Assembly: GCA_030762175.1 (NCBI GenBank) | Contig: CM060833.1 | Span: 169,336,501 to 169,400,500 of the forward strand | Reading direction: 5' to 3' | Source: Metallyticus violacea | Lineage: Eukaryota; Arthropoda; Insecta; Mantodea; Metallyticidae | DNA length: 64,000 bases | Shown: positions 45,650-57,705 of the stretch, in pieces | How the letters are laid out: each line of letters opens with the position of its first letter | Position numbering within the stretch: the first letter of the stretch is position 1 | Program-made: the position numbers and the translations under genes | Notes under the pieces: model-generated | The model's database searches: none | The model's input: only the letters and a program-made list of their open reading frames with translations | Told to the model about the DNA's origin: nothing

Positions 45650-46930
45650 TATTTTCCCTGGTAAATAATAATAACAATGATGATAATGATAATATTAATA
45701 ATAAATTTATTGCTGTCAATAGACTCATGTGCACAAGTTTCAGACATTGTCAAAATCTAGAGTTAGCAAAATACTTTTTAAAAAAGTATAGCATATAATA
45801 GCAAGGTTTAAGAGAAACAATATACAATAACTTATTCCTAGAACATTTTAGTATGCATTTGCAAGAATTACACATTTTATCTACAATTCATAATAATATA
45901 ATAATTTTAATACAAGTTTCTGTCATTGTCAAGTGTTAAGATTACAATACTATGTACAGAATATTAATTACAATTCGTCCAATGAATATAAACTTCTATT
46001 TATAAGGTATTCAACTGATACTTAAACTTTGATTTTTCTACTGATTTGACCTCTACTGGCAATTTATTGTATAAAAGAGTACCCCTTATATTTACATCCT
46101 TACATACTATTTGTTTATTATAAGCTTACCTCTGATATTCTATACTATTTCTGGTATTAGCTATGAATCTCATTTTTTTTTTGTAAAATTCTTTTATTCA
46201 TTACATAATATAGACTTATTGTCACATAGAGAGCAGACAGTTAACATTTCATTCTTTATAAATGCATCCTTAAGAGACTGGCTATATTCTAATTAGAAAT
46301 TAACCTAATATATTTTTTCTGTAATATAAGTAGTCTATCCATGTACACTTTTGTGCAGTCCCCCAGACCTCAAAACCATAATGTAAATGAGGGTAAATCA
46401 TACCATAATAAATCTTTTTTACATTGGAGCCAAACACATCTTTAAAAAATCCCAGCAGTTAGGTAATTTACTAATTTTGCTACATATTACATCTATATGT
46501 GTTGCCCATGTTAATTTACTATCAGTCCATATTCCTAAGAACTGATATGCATCTACTCACAGATTTTATTTTCAACCATACATAGATCCTCTAGGACATT
46601 ACTTTTAAGTAGATCACATTTCATAAATTTTATTTTATCCACATTGTATACAATATTATTGTTTTTAAAGTAATTTAGAATTTGCTCTGAACCCAGAGAA
46701 AATAGAGACTTATTGCACTCGCCCCAAGAATTTACATTGGTATCATCTGCATAAGAAATAATAATAGAATTATGCAGCTCAACAATATCATTTACATAGA
46801 TTAAAAACATTATGTAAAGGTATCTCATAATGGCCTAAGACGGAACCCTGTGGGATTCCATATTTTACTTTTTCGTATTGAGACCATAAATATTTACAAT
46901 TTGCACTCACAATTTGATTTTGAGTTTAAT
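45650..46930 (-). pseudogene. Jockey/CR1-like LINE, 5'-truncated, with microsatellite tail
   Basis: On the minus strand from 46930: GIPQGSVLG (46830-46860), then frame-shifted FLIYVNDIVE, IISYADDTNVNSWGE with the YADD box near 46740, YQFLGIWTDSKLTWATHID (the FLGI.iD..LtW..Hi block, near 46500-46560) and a C-terminal LLYNKLPVEVKS block near 46060. It ends in (ATT/ATC)n at 45655-45710, the tail type of such LINEs. The endonuclease and RT N-terminus are missing. Confidence 0.8.
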
Positions 46931-47641
46931 TCTGAGCATAATGTTCAATTCAAACCATGTTTTACCTTTGTATTTTTAATTTATCCCTCTCCTCCTTTCA
47001 GTTTGGTGATTAATAAAGGGAAATAATCCTGTAATACTGTGAATCAAATGTTAAGTTGTGCATTTTGCATGTTTGGGGCTTGGTAATAAGCAATAAGCAT
47101 TGCTATAATTGCTCCATTTGGAAATGAAAAAAATAATGCTTGCTGTATGATAATATGGATACAAATTGTGTTGTCATTAGTACACTTTTCAGTATAAGAA
47201 TGTTCATTAGCTTTATTTTTAAAATTGTTAAAAGTATGTTCCTTGAATATTGCTCCTATATATGATGCAAAATGCATTCAGTAAGTTTAAAGGCAATGGT
47301 TTGAACAGGTAAAAATGTACATTGCTGCTTTTATAAGAATGATATCTTTTCTTCAGCAATGATAGTTTAATGCCAATATATATAGTAACACTTCATTAAA
47401 GTCCTTTTTTAAGTTATTAAAATTGCAGTTGAAGTTATTTAGGTTATTGTTTGTGTATTCCATCTTATCGTCGTTGCAAAACGAATTAATGCAGGTCAGT
47501 GTTCCTATGGCTCGAAGGCCTATATACTACTTAAATGTAAATTGGAACTTGCACAGTGAAGTTAAGTTGAACTTCATTAAAATTAGTAATATTTTATAAA
47601 ATATTTCATATCTCCAATTTTATTCGTGTTTTATTTTATAG
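46931..47641. other. Intron stretch, mostly unrecognised
   Basis: Nothing recognised apart from a short PLE-2-subgroup-tail-like phrase near 47540. Confidence 0.4.
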
Positions 47642-47811
47642 AATTGGTGTTGAAACAAGAACAGGAGGAATATCAAAGCCAAGGCATTGAGTGGCAGAAT
47701 ATTGAGTTTTTCAACAATCAGGTAATCTGTGACTTGGTTGAGCAGCCACATAAAGGTGTTATAGCAATAATGGATGAGGCCTGTCTCAGTGTTGGCAAAG
47801 TGACTGATGAG
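47642..47811 (+). CDS. Myo1D: Myo1D exon, relay and lower 50-kDa subdomain
   Basis: The acceptor AG is at 47640-47641; the first two bases complete Glu382. The donor gtgagt starts at 47812 and the exon ends phase 0. It encodes residues 383-438 with [15 protein letters not shown], the end of the relay helix, then [13 protein letters not shown] and [11 protein letters not shown], conserved in class I motors. It ends GKVTDE, which continues into the next exon as MLLEAMDQKL, matching family order. An 11.6-kb intron precedes it. Confidence 0.96.
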
Positions 47812-48429
47812 GTGAGTCATCTCTAAACTTTTACTTTTATTATAAGTTATATGACTGTTTCCTGAGCAGATCTGCTCTTGATTGGCTAGGGAACTGATGT
47901 TTAAGAAGAAAGAAATGGTTATTTCCAATTAAGATCTTCCTAAAAAGCCATTGCCTTTCTTCCTTACATTCTTAGGCGACTTCTTCACAAGACAACATAA
48001 AAACTATGTACAAGCCTACACAACAACTGTGCTGTATTATATTAGGCCAAGGACCCTAGGGAACTTTTCTCTTCATCTAAATATACAGAATCTACTGAAT
48101 CAGGATCCCTAAAACTTGGCACCATGTAATAGAGCATAAATACCAGCCCTTCGGAAATGTTGCTTAGGTCAACTTGAGAAGTTCAAAGTGTACATCTTCA
48201 GTGTACTTGCCAAAAAAGACTGGTGATATATAAAGGAAAGAGCAGTTGTCCATCAGTTTGTGCTTCTTTTATAACAATAAAATGAAAGTTTGGAGTAGTT
48301 TGTGGGTTTTTTGAAACTCCCTATCCTTGACACAATCACAATTGCAACAGTGAGAGGTGACAAAGAAGAAGAACTTGACTTGAAGAAATACAGTTGAGTG
48401 CTAACAGTTGTTAAGCTATAGCTGACATG

Positions 48430-48955
48430 GCTGGTAGAGTGTGTGTTTTAAGAAGGCCATGTTTTAACTATGTATCAAACAAACTGAATTATGTAGTGAA
48501 TGACTTGAAACAGTGCTTGAGAAATATGCAACATAATCTTTACTGGCAGCACATTATCAAGATTTTTGAAGAGTCACTGATGAGAAGAAAATATGCCTCA
48601 AACATTTCACCCCTCTGTGAGACACTGTGGTTCCAAAAGTACAATATTATTGCAGTTTTCAATGAGCATGTTATGAGTATAATTAAAGAGCTTGAGAAAG
48701 TATCACCAGAAGGGTTAATCACATGAAAAATCAGATATTCCAGCTACATTTTGCTGCCACCAAAGATAATTTGATTATTGCTACCACTGTTAGACAAAAG
48801 CCTGGATATTCTCAAGTGCTTGAAGCACATCAAATGACTCCTTACAGTGATAATAGCTCACCACAATAATCCAGAACAAGTTGCTGCAGAGCATCTAAAA
48901 GATGCCTACAATATTGTTAAGAAAGTTGGAGTGAAATTGACAATGTTGAGGTTTT
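48430..48955 (+). pseudogene. hAT transposase fragment (52-kDa-repressor type)
   Basis: The 48427-48726 frame has NKLNYVVNDLKQC, RNMQHNLYW, RRKYASNISPLCETLWFQKY (like I.rLCETRW..KH) and ELEKVSPEG. After a stop and frame change, LDKSLDILKCLKHIK and IIAHHNNPEQVAAEHLKDAY follow, then VGVKLTM. This order fits hAT transposases of the group whose domesticated relative is annotated as 52 kDa repressor of the inhibitor of the protein kinase. The Trp to Leu change in CETRW and several stops argue against function. Confidence 0.72.
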
Positions 48956-49465
48956 TTTGAAGGCGGAAATCTCTCTCCATCATCCAGCCCTTGGACTCAG
49001 TATTGTCTTCATCAGAGCATCATTTCTCAGAAGAATATTCATCTGATTTTTCACTTTCATATCTATACTCCTTTATCATGTTGAAGATGACCAAGACTTA
49101 AAGATGAATGCCAAGTAGTTTTTTTTTTAGTTTTTATATCTTGCAGGATATCAATTTGGAAACTGAACTACAGTACATAATGTGAATGGAAAAGAAACTC
49201 AGCAAATAGCAGTTGAAATATCTGAACATAGGCAGATTTAATAAAAGAGTCAGAAATTTTTCATCCTACCACAAAATAGGCTATGCTCATATCATATCTT
49301 TTGTTCAGCTATTGATTTATTGATTTTTTCATCCCTGTAGATGCTAGAGTGCATTACAATGCAAAGATATGGACTTTGTTAATGGAACAGTAATAAGTAC
49401 ACAATTAGTAGCACAATTCTTACAACAAGAACATTTATAAGTAAAATATTAAAATTAACAGTAGT

Positions 49466-49733
49466 AATACAAAGAAATGTTCATCAATAAAATCAGCTAT
49501 CCACAGAATTAATAGGAAAGTTCATACAAACAACAATAAAATTTTTCTCAATAGTAGTGAAAATTTAAGATTTATAATATTAATAAAAATATAGTCGGCA
49601 ATACAAAGAAATGTTCATCAATAAAATCAGTAATCCATATAGAATTAATAACAAAGTTCTTACAAACAACAATAAAATTTTTTACAATGGTAATGAAAAA
49701 TTAAGATTTAGAATATTAATAAAAATATATACC
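49466..49733. repeat. 134-bp tandem duplication in LINE 3' region
   Basis: AATACAAAGAAATGTTCATC begins units at 49466 and 49600. Both contain ACAAACAACAATAAAATTTT. The units are similar but not identical. Confidence 0.85.
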
Positions 49734-50541
49734 AATAGAGTCAATAATAAATGTACAATTACTAGCAAAGTTCTTAGAAACAACAAGAACAGTTATGAAT
49801 GAATTTATTCCACAATTAACTTTACAATTTGTTACAACAATATACCCTCAATTTACAATAACTCTTTATTTACATACGTTATTAACCTACTCTTTTTAAC
49901 TCTAGATCCTAGCAGCGTCCTCCAAAATACAGTTTCTTATCTCAACCACATGGTTGTCTAATTGTAAGAAACCTCCTTTTACTTTCTTCCTATTTTGTTC
50001 CCACTTCTCTTTAACTTTATCCAAAAATTCTCCCATTTTCTGGATGTTTTTATACTCTTGTTACTTAACATTTTATTTAAATCTTTCTGTAAATTGTCCC
50101 ATTTACTGTCCCAAACTTTTTTCCGCCACCATTTGATTTACTCGCATTTCAATAAATAATGGGACACTCTGACTTCTCCCCCACACATACTACATTTATC
50201 ATTATCTCCTTTATATCCTTTAAGGAGTATTACTCCTGTATGCATCCCCGCCCAACCCATCCTACCCATTTGGTCACAAATTTCAATACATTTCTTTTGT
50301 CCCCAATTCTGTGTGATTCTTTTATGTATGACCAAGGAACTTTTATCATCCAAACTAGCCCAAATCTCTTGCTTTTCACTATCTTATATCCTCTGTCTCA
50401 CTATCTTCTAAAATCCATTAAGTTACTTTCAGCTGCTCTCCATATATTCTCCAAATCTATTTCTTCTAGTATCTTCCCCACTTTCCCATACCAACTCTTT
50501 CCCTGAAACTCTTTTTGATATTTCAAACATACCTTTAATAT

Positions 50542-50763
50542 ATCCTAAATTAGGTATTCATTTTTTACACTAAACTCCACTTATTTACATAAAAGTAAGT
50601 GGAGTTTAGTGTAAAAAATGAAGACCTAAGTTTAGGATATATTTACATATATTTACTTTTATTTACATGAAAGTAAGTGAACTTTAGTGTAAAAAATGAA
50701 TACCTAAGTTTAGGATATATTTACCACTCCATTGTCAACAGCTTCGTAAGTACAATATTTATT
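50542..50763. mobile_element. PLE-1 tail fragments (inverted then direct) with 10-bp TSD
   Basis: Three copies of the PLE-1 outer tail: the first on minus (CCTAAATTAGGTATTC...), then two on plus (ATGAAGACCTAAGTTTAGG and ATGAATACCTAAGTTTAGG), ending CTTCGTAAGTACAAT. The left pair makes a hairpin around TTTACATAAAAGTAAGT. CCTTTAATAT is repeated at 50532-50541 and 50764-50773, and the LINE continues on both sides, so this was one insertion of an already rearranged PLE end. Confidence 0.8.
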
Positions 50764-51130
50764 CCTTTAATATGTTTGAGCTGTCTGATTTGAGGATATA
50801 ATACCAATATTTCATTGCTCTCTCTATAATCAATCCTTTCCTCCCCATCCTTCCTAATTCAAGCAAACTAACCCCCTTTGGGGAACACTTGGGTAATCGC
50901 AACACTTTCCTACAAAACTTTCTGTGTACTACATCCATCTTTCTCCACCTCTCTTCAACTCTCCAAACCTTGACTGCATACAACATCCTTACCTGTACGA
51001 CTTCTTCATATACTCTCTCTAACCATTTCACAGATAATGTTGGAGTCCTATTCTGACAGCTCTCATCGTCTGCATGTTTTATCTATGCCTCCCATCTTCC
51101 ATTACTTGCAAATCCACCCCTAAATAATCA

Positions 51131-51484
51131 AATTTTGTCACTACTTCTATAAGAACGTTTATAATGGTAATTAACAAAACAATTACAATTAACAATAGTA
51201 ATAAAATAATTATCAGACATGAGCAGTATGAAAAATCTCCATGCATAATTACTTCTCATACATCTAGTTTTTTGTTTATTTTTGTATTTAATGCATTATA
51301 TTATTAAAATTACCTTAGTTGAAGTCTGAAAGTTGATGAACATTGCGTAAACACTGAAGAAAAAAAAGAATAACTTCTTGTGAGTATAGAAATTAGAATG
51401 CTTTAAAATTTTGTGGATTCTTGTTGTAAACTTTAAAATCTTAGATAGGTTATTTCAAGGCATATATAAATATGTATTTTGCAG
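51131..51484. other. Intron stretch without recognised element
   Basis: AT-rich; nothing recognised before the exon at 51485. Confidence 0.4.
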
Positions 51485-51594
51485 ATGCTCTTGGAAGCAA
51501 TGGACCAAAAACTGGCAAACCATGACCATTATACAAGTAGGCAGTTGAATCCAATGGATAAGGAATTGAAACACAAAGAAGAATTTAGAATAAA
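51485..51594 (+). CDS. Myo1D: Myo1D exon, short lower 50-kDa exon
   Basis: The acceptor gcag ends at 51484; the donor gtgagt starts at 51595, leaving two bases (aa) of Lys475 to be completed at 57116. It encodes residues 439-474, MLLEAMDQKLANHDHYTSRQ to EEFRI. It is too short to stand out as an open frame; it was found from phase continuity and the family order TDE-MLLEA...FRI(K/R)-HYAGDV. The segment around DKELKHKEE is the variable part near the actin-binding face. Confidence 0.9.
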
Positions 51595-51777
51595 GTGAGT
51601 AATATTAAAGATGTGTTTTTTGTGTTAATGTGATATTGGTCAAAATTACAGTCATAAAATAAAACATTGTATGCTATTCCAGGTAAAAGGAATTGTGCAG
51701 CTCTGCATATTAAGATTCAGGTTATTCCAATGGGAGATTTAGTTGCAACTTTGGAACTTAATTTTTCCTTTTCCATC

Positions 51778-52035
51778 AGGCCTGGTAGTCTAGTGGTAGC
51801 CATACTTACCTCACAGGTATAAGATCGCTGGTTGAATCCCTGTCTGGGTTGATGGATTTTTTTGCAAGGAAAGTATAGCCATAGATCCCTGTCATACATT
51901 TATGGCATGTAAAAAAATCTTAAGCCTTAAGGAAGAGGCCTCTTAAGCTAAACTTATCGGCCATTTTATGCCCTAAATTGAATTGGAAGCTGATGACCTG
52001 AGATGTTAAAGAGCATCTGTAAATAAACCAAATAA
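51778..52035 (+). mobile_element. tRNA-derived SINE-A, internally deleted
   Basis: The head AGGCCTGGTAGTCTAGTGGT has the best A box of the family. The B box GGTTGAATCCC follows at about 51832. About 30 bp of the body after TGGATTTTTTT are missing compared with other copies. The rest (AAGAGGCCTCTTAAGC, GATGACCTGAGATGTTAAAG) and an A-rich tail are present. No clear TSD. Confidence 0.88.
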
Positions 52036-52539
52036 ATTTTAAACTTTCATTTTTTACTAAAATACCTTTGGATTGAATTCCTTTCCTGAGGTTCCAGTAG
52101 TTTTGCCAGTATGTATTATTTTTTATGTCTTATTTAACAAAAAAAATGAGACATACTCTTAATTTTGTTTCATATTTGTGGAAAGTAATATATACTAAAG
52201 TATATACAGTGATGACCACATAAACTGAACGAGTGGAATAAATGCTGTATTTGTGATTATGCCAACATTATAAATACATTTTCTTTTTCTATGCATTCTT
52301 TGTAAATTAATTGAAAAGAGTTTTTTGTGTTAAATGAATAACAGAATATTTTATAACTTAAATCATTGTATGATTGTTACTAGTTTGTATATTTTATATT
52401 TAATATATTCATTTAAAATAATTGCACTAATATGACAGTAATATTCTACATAAATAATACGGTAAACTCTTTTACTTCAGATATAATATGAAAAGTATAA
52501 ATGAAATGTGTGTAATGAAACATATCTTAAACTTTCACT

Positions 52540-54480
52540 GCTGGTGTTCATAATGTTATTAAAAACTTTGGCTGTTGTGCTGGTGTTTGCTTTAAAAACT
52601 AAAACAGAGCTTTCGCCAGCTGTCTACAACCTACATCATCAGTGTAATGAGAAGTATGTGGTGTCGGACCTAGCCAGACATGGAATGATTAACATAGACG
52701 GTAGGGACAGATGGGGGAAGGGGGAGCTGTTTATTATGAAGGACAAGTTTCCATGTGTTGCTAAGGCGAAAACTGCTATCCCTATTTATATTGTGAAGAT
52801 TCTGTTGTATTTCAACACTTTCCCTTCTGGCCAGATTAAAATAATCTTTTGTTTTAGCAACCAATGCAGTCTTGTCAAAATAAATTCTTTGGCATTCATT
52901 GAATGTGATTCTGCCACAGCAGATCATTCTGGCTTGTTTTGATGTAAAGATCATTTGTGTTCTTCAACCCATTTTTTAATTGACCTCCCAGTCATCCAAT
53001 ATTCACTTTCCCACATTCACAGAGGATTTTGTAAATACCAGTGATGTCAAGGGGATCTCTATGATCTTTTGTGGGGCACGCATATGTCCTAATTTTGTGG
53101 TCTGTGTTAATGTGATTTTTAGGCCCTTCTTCTTTAAGATTCTTGCAATATGTACTGTTGCATCTTTTATATATGGTAGAAATGTTTTCAGCTCTTTGTT
53201 AGAATCAGAGGCATTAGAGGTATTGCGTCTAGGATGAATGGCACAATTAATATTTCTATTGTTGTATCCATCGACAATTAACACTTTTCGAAGATATTGA
53301 AGCTCAGTTTCAAGATGTTCTGGTTCAGTGATGGACTTTGCTCTGTGCACAATCTCTTTCGTCACGGTGGTGATTAGACGGAGCATTTAGATATCTGTAT
53401 GTGTGTAGGCTTTTTATAAACTTCATGGCCAAGGCTGCCTGATGGTTTTTGTCCTGAACTAGAGCATCTTGGAATGGAAGTTGATCACTGGTTTCTGTCT
53501 CCATTGTGAATGTAATATTATCATGGAGATCATTAAGGTGTGCTAAAAATAACTGTAACTTACGTTCTCCGTATGGCCATATTACATGTATCCTCCACAT
53601 ATTATAACCAAACTGTATTCAGCAGTTTCCAGGTCCATGTCCTCAAAATGTTGCATGAAGAAGTGAGTCGCAACAGGACTTAGAGCACTTTTCATAGCTA
53701 CTCCTTCCTTTTGTTCGTAGAAATTTCCTTTCCATTGGAAATAACTGGTCAGAATGTGCTTGAATAATGCAATCACTTCTACATCGAAATGTGGTTGCAG
53801 CAGCTGTAAAATGTCCTTAATTGGTATGTTAATAAAAAATGATTCAACATCAAAACTGACTAGTATGTCAGTACCCTTGATATTTATATTGCATATGGTT
53901 TCTACAAAAGGTTTTGAGTTCCTGATGTGATGCTCTGACTGTCCCACTAATGAGTCCAATAGGGATGCAAGATGATGTGCTAATTTGCACATAGGTGAAT
54001 CTATTGCACTGACAATTGGTTTAAAGGGGACATGTTGTTTATGTATTTTAGGAGTCCATATAACTTTGAAGAAATACTGTTGGAAGGTTTCAGTTTGTTA
54101 ATTATTTCAGAGTTCCACTTGATTTTCTTTAGTAAAGTGATTGTTTTCCTTTCACTGCTGTTAGCAGGATCTTTGGATATCAGTCTATTAGTTTCTGGAG
54201 TGAGTAGACATCTAATGTTCTCTTCATATTCGGTTGTGTCCAATATAATGATATCAGAGTTGGAGCATAAGTTCTTCAGTTCTCTCCTTCCAAGGAACGT
54301 TATTTCTTGGAGGTTTAGCCTTCTTTAAAATCATGCAAGTCTCCAGGTGGACTTCCTCAGCATCTTTAGTTGGAAGTCCATGAAGGCATTTTCCACTTGA
54401 GATGATTCAGTAGGACTTTTCCTTGGGGCTATGGTGAAAGTTTGCTGTTTTCTTAAAAGTGAAACAGCTTCTGAAGACAG
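52540..54480 (-). mobile_element. PLE-5 copy, RT plus nuclease end, minus strand
   Basis: From high to low coordinates on the minus strand: an N-terminal part with WKERTEEL, SSKLYGLLK (RT fingers, GLLK.HK type), CKLAHHLASLLDSLVGQSEH, ILVSFDVESFFINIP (first catalytic Asp), KEGVAMKSALSPVATHFFMQ (RT motif), LFLAHLNDLHDNITFTME, a conserved RAKSITEPEHLETEL block, FLPYIKDATVHIARILKK and MTGRSIKKWVEEH near 52950-53000 (nuclease end). Its YxDD box is not intact (AICGGYM near 53590). Frameshifts abound. Confidence 0.82.
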
Positions 54481-55009
54481 TTATTGACTAGATAGATTGA
54501 CAACTAGTGTATTTACATCCAAAGTATGATGTGATTTTCTGGAGCTTAATTGGAGTAATTTTTTTCTTTTGACGTTCTGTGGCCTGGAAACCATGTTTCA
54601 CAGAACAGTTAAATGTAATAGAATGGATGTGATTTCATAAATCTGACAATGTGGAGGAAGCCAACTCAATGCATAAACCCATAAGTTCCCTAGAGGTAGT
54701 ATTCAGTTGAGATCTGGTGAAATGGATTTGTCCTCTTGTGAGTGCGTGGCTGGCTCTATGATATATCCTATTTTAATTGTAGCGTTGAATATTTTGCCAA
54801 TTGTAAATATGTAGGTATAATGTACTGATCCCTGCAGTGGAACAAAAATGCTAAATTAGAAATAAGCATATTCTCCTTTTGCATCTTTTTCTGAAATATG
54901 AACTCTTCTATGAACTTCCTCCCCGTAGAGGTTTGTTATAACATATTTTAAGCTTTCACAGCCAAAGTTCATAATTTAAAATTAAAATTTCCAATGAAGA
55001 AGAAATTTT

Positions 55010-56125
55010 ATAAAAAAAGAAAGGAGTAGCTGTGAAAAGTGCTCTAAGCCCTATTGTGGCTAACTTCTTCATGCAACATTTCAAGGACAAGGCCTTGGAA
55101 ACTACTGAATATTAATCAGCACTTTGGTTATGATATATGGATGACACATTTGTAATATGGCTGCATGGAGAAAGTAAGCTACAGTTATTTTTAGCACACC
55201 TGAATGATCTCCATGATAATATTACATTCACAATGGAGAAAGAAACCAGTGATCAACTTTCATTCCAAGATGTTCTAGCTCTGAAAAAAGTCCATCAGGC
55301 GGTCTTGGCCATGAAGCTTAAAGAAAGTCCACATACACATACAGATATCTAAATGCTCTGTCTAATCAATACCCTGCTCAAAAAAGAACTATCATTAGGA
55401 CACTAGTGCACAGAGCAAAGTCCATCACTGAACCAGGACATCTTTAAACTGAGCTTCAATATCTTTGAAAAATTGTCGATGGATACAAATTTAGAGATAT
55501 TAATCATGCATTTGTTCCAGATGCAACACTTCTAATGCCTCTGATTCTAACAAAGAAACCGAAAAAGCTTTCTACCATATATGAGAGACGTAACAGTACA
55601 TATCACAAGAATCTTTAAAAAAAAAAAAAAAAACGGGCATAAAAACCAAATTCATACAGACAACAAAACAGGACATATGCTATGCCCCACAAAAGATCCT
55701 AGAGATCCCTTGATGTTGCTGGTATTTACAAAATCCTCTGTTAATGTAAGAAAGTGTATATTGGTATGAATGGGAGATCAATTAAAAAATGGGTCAAAGA
55801 ACACAAATGATCTTTGTGTCAAAACCAGCCTAAATGATTTGCTGTGGCAGAATACGCATTCAATGAATGCCACAGAATTTATTTTGACAACACCGAAGTG
55901 GTTGCTAAAACAAAGTTTTCGCCTTAGCAACAAGTGGAAATATATCCTTCATAATAAACACCTCCCCCTTTCTCCTCCATCTTCTCCTACCATCTATGTC
56001 GATGTTGATTGTTCCATGTCTGGCTAGGCCCAATGCCTCATACTTCTCACTACACTGATTTTAGACAGCTGGCGAAAGTTCAGTTTTAGTTTTTAAAACA
56101 AAGACCATGGCACAACAGCCTGAAA
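55010..56125 (+). mobile_element. PLE-5 copy, plus strand, head-to-head with previous
   Basis: It starts within the RT (KFYKKRK... then SPIVANFFMQHFKDKALET-like residues). YMDDTFVIWLHGESKLQLFL (55132-55190) has the catalytic YMDD box intact. LAHLNDLHDNITFTMEKE, FQDVLALKKVHQAVLAM and the nuclease-side MNGRSIKKWVKEHK (about 55768-55812) follow. The tail contains CAGCTGGCGAAAGTTCAG, mirrored at 52600. A 13-A run (about 55620) breaks the frame. The 5' RT is missing. 54481-55009 may be PLE-5 5' leader; no coding was seen. Confidence 0.82.
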
Positions 56126-57115
56126 GTTTTTAATTTTAATGCAATGAAACTTCATGTTCTACTTCATGTTCTAATACTTAATATGGCCTTCATAAATCTT
56201 TGTTTCAGCCTTTCATCTCATGCAAATTATCTGTTTATAAGCATGGCATAATGTAGAATCTTCTGAGAAATGTATATCTGGTGTCATCAAAACATATCCT
56301 TAAGCTGCATGCTTTACTTGTACCTATCCCACTTATAAATCTTCATTTTGTCAACTCTTTTGCTTCTAATTTTACATTCTGCTTAATACTTTCTGAATGG
56401 TTAAGTTTTATTGCTTCAGTGATGAGATATTACATAACTCTCTGAATCTTCTGGATTAACTTGTGATTCATCTGAATACATCACGAGGTTATACTGGTAA
56501 CTTAACCAATTATACATGCTTTTTGATCCATTCAAGGTGCTTCTTTTCATCAAGTGGTGAATAAAGGTTTTTTAAATAGCCTATGTACCTGAATGCTAGT
56601 ATCATATACCTATCAATGCACATTTTTAACTCTTTAAACAAAAACCAGAATGATTTTCCAACACAGTATTAAGCAGTGAAATTGCTTAATGATCAGAGAG
56701 AAGCATTTCAATGTTCTCTCTTGTCCTGCCATACTAAGATGTTTCGTTGTAATGTCTTCAGTTTCACATATCTGTTTAAGAAGCTGGCAGGCTGTAAAAT
56801 GACTCTTGATAATTCATGATTGAATAATCCTATGCTGTCAAAAGGCATAATAACAGTTATTTTCTAATATATAAGTCCCTTTAAGCATTCATATTTAGTC
56901 ACAGTGACTAATGAAACTAACTGGAACAGTGGAGTTGCTGCCTTGATGATGCAACATATTACAACAAAAATATATCATGATTCACAAATCATGTTAGAAT
57001 ATGTAAAATCAATAATTCTCTTCACTTATCAGATACAGATTCAAGAATTAAATAGTAGTGCAATTTAAGTGTCACTATTGTACATTAATATTAACTCTTA
57101 CTTCATTTTTTTTAG
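56126..57115. other. Intron stretch without recognised element
   Basis: AT-rich; no homology or shared repeat seen. Confidence 0.4.
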
Positions 57116-57266
57116 ACATTATGCTGGTGATGTTGTGTACAACATAAATGGATTTTTGGATAAGAACAAGGATACTCTGTTTCAAGATTTCAAGAGATTG
57201 CTCTTCAATTCCTCCAATAGTGTTATCAGCAATATGTGGCCAGAAGGATCGCTGGATATTACCAAG
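57116..57266 (+). CDS. Myo1D: Myo1D exon, actin-binding lower 50-kDa (HYAGDV)
   Basis: The acceptor is ttttttttag ending at 57115 and the donor gtattt starts at 57267. The first base completes Lys475; residues 476-525 follow. It begins [13 protein letters not shown], the near-universal myosin motif, then [14 protein letters not shown], the helix-loop region that contacts actin, and MWPEG before the loop-2 side. It ends phase 0. The match to MYO1D ([31 protein letters not shown]) is very strong. Confidence 0.96.
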
Positions 57267-57460
57267 GTATTTACAGGAAGCTTGAATATTATATTTGTCT
57301 TATTTGTGAAATAAAACCAATTGTTTATCACTTTTGAAAGCATGGTCTTCTATCTTTCCATTTCTTATTATTTTTAGTATTTTATGTTACAAATATGTAT
57401 GTTCAGGATTTCTAACTGTTAACATTGTAATTATATATGTATTGGGCATATCTATTGCAG

Positions 57461-57705
57461 ACAACAAAACGGCCTCTTACTGCTGGGACACTGTTCCGTA
57501 ATTCCATGGTTGCACTGGTCAAAACTCTTACCAGTAAAGAACCATTTTATATACGATGCATCAAACCAAATGAAGTGAAGTCACCTACAGTATTTGATGA
57601 AGAACGGGTCAGACATCAAGTTTGTTATTTAGGTCTGGTTGAAAATGTCAGAGTTAGAAGAGCTGGTTTTGCATATCGACAGCGATATGATAAATTTTTG
57701 AAAAG
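57461..57705 (+). CDS. Myo1D: Myo1D exon with strut, SH1 helix and converter start
   Basis: The acceptor tattgcag ends at 57460 and the donor gtactt starts at 57706. It encodes residues 526-606 plus two bases of Arg607. It starts [12 protein letters not shown] (loop 2 to helix), then [14 protein letters not shown], the strongly conserved region before the SH helices, then [20 protein letters not shown] and [10 protein letters not shown], the SH1 helix and first converter strands. The intron before it is only 194 bp, the shortest here and free of recognised repeats. Confidence 0.97.

Larger units (their letters stand above)
49340..51130 (-). pseudogene. Non-LTR retrotransposon 3' end, split by PLE-1 fragment
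   Basis: Minus strand from 51130: VRMLYAVKVWRVEERWRKMD, RKFCRKVLRLPK, LLELGRMGRKGLIIERAMKYW and YILKSDSSN. This is the C-terminal region after the RT in several LINE clades. The PLE-1 piece 50542-50763 interrupts it. It resumes LKYQKEFQGKSWYGKVG, WAGMHTGVILLKGYKGDND, and the finger CSMCGGEVRVSHYLLKC at about 50140-50190. The AT-rich 3' part (49340-49900) holds a 134-bp tandem repeat. 13020-13690 is a weaker relative. Confidence 0.72.

Noticed and set aside
52508..52942. A 144-codon + strand gene
   Set aside because: It is antisense to the PLE-5 nuclease end and tail; the minus strand carries the recognisable protein.
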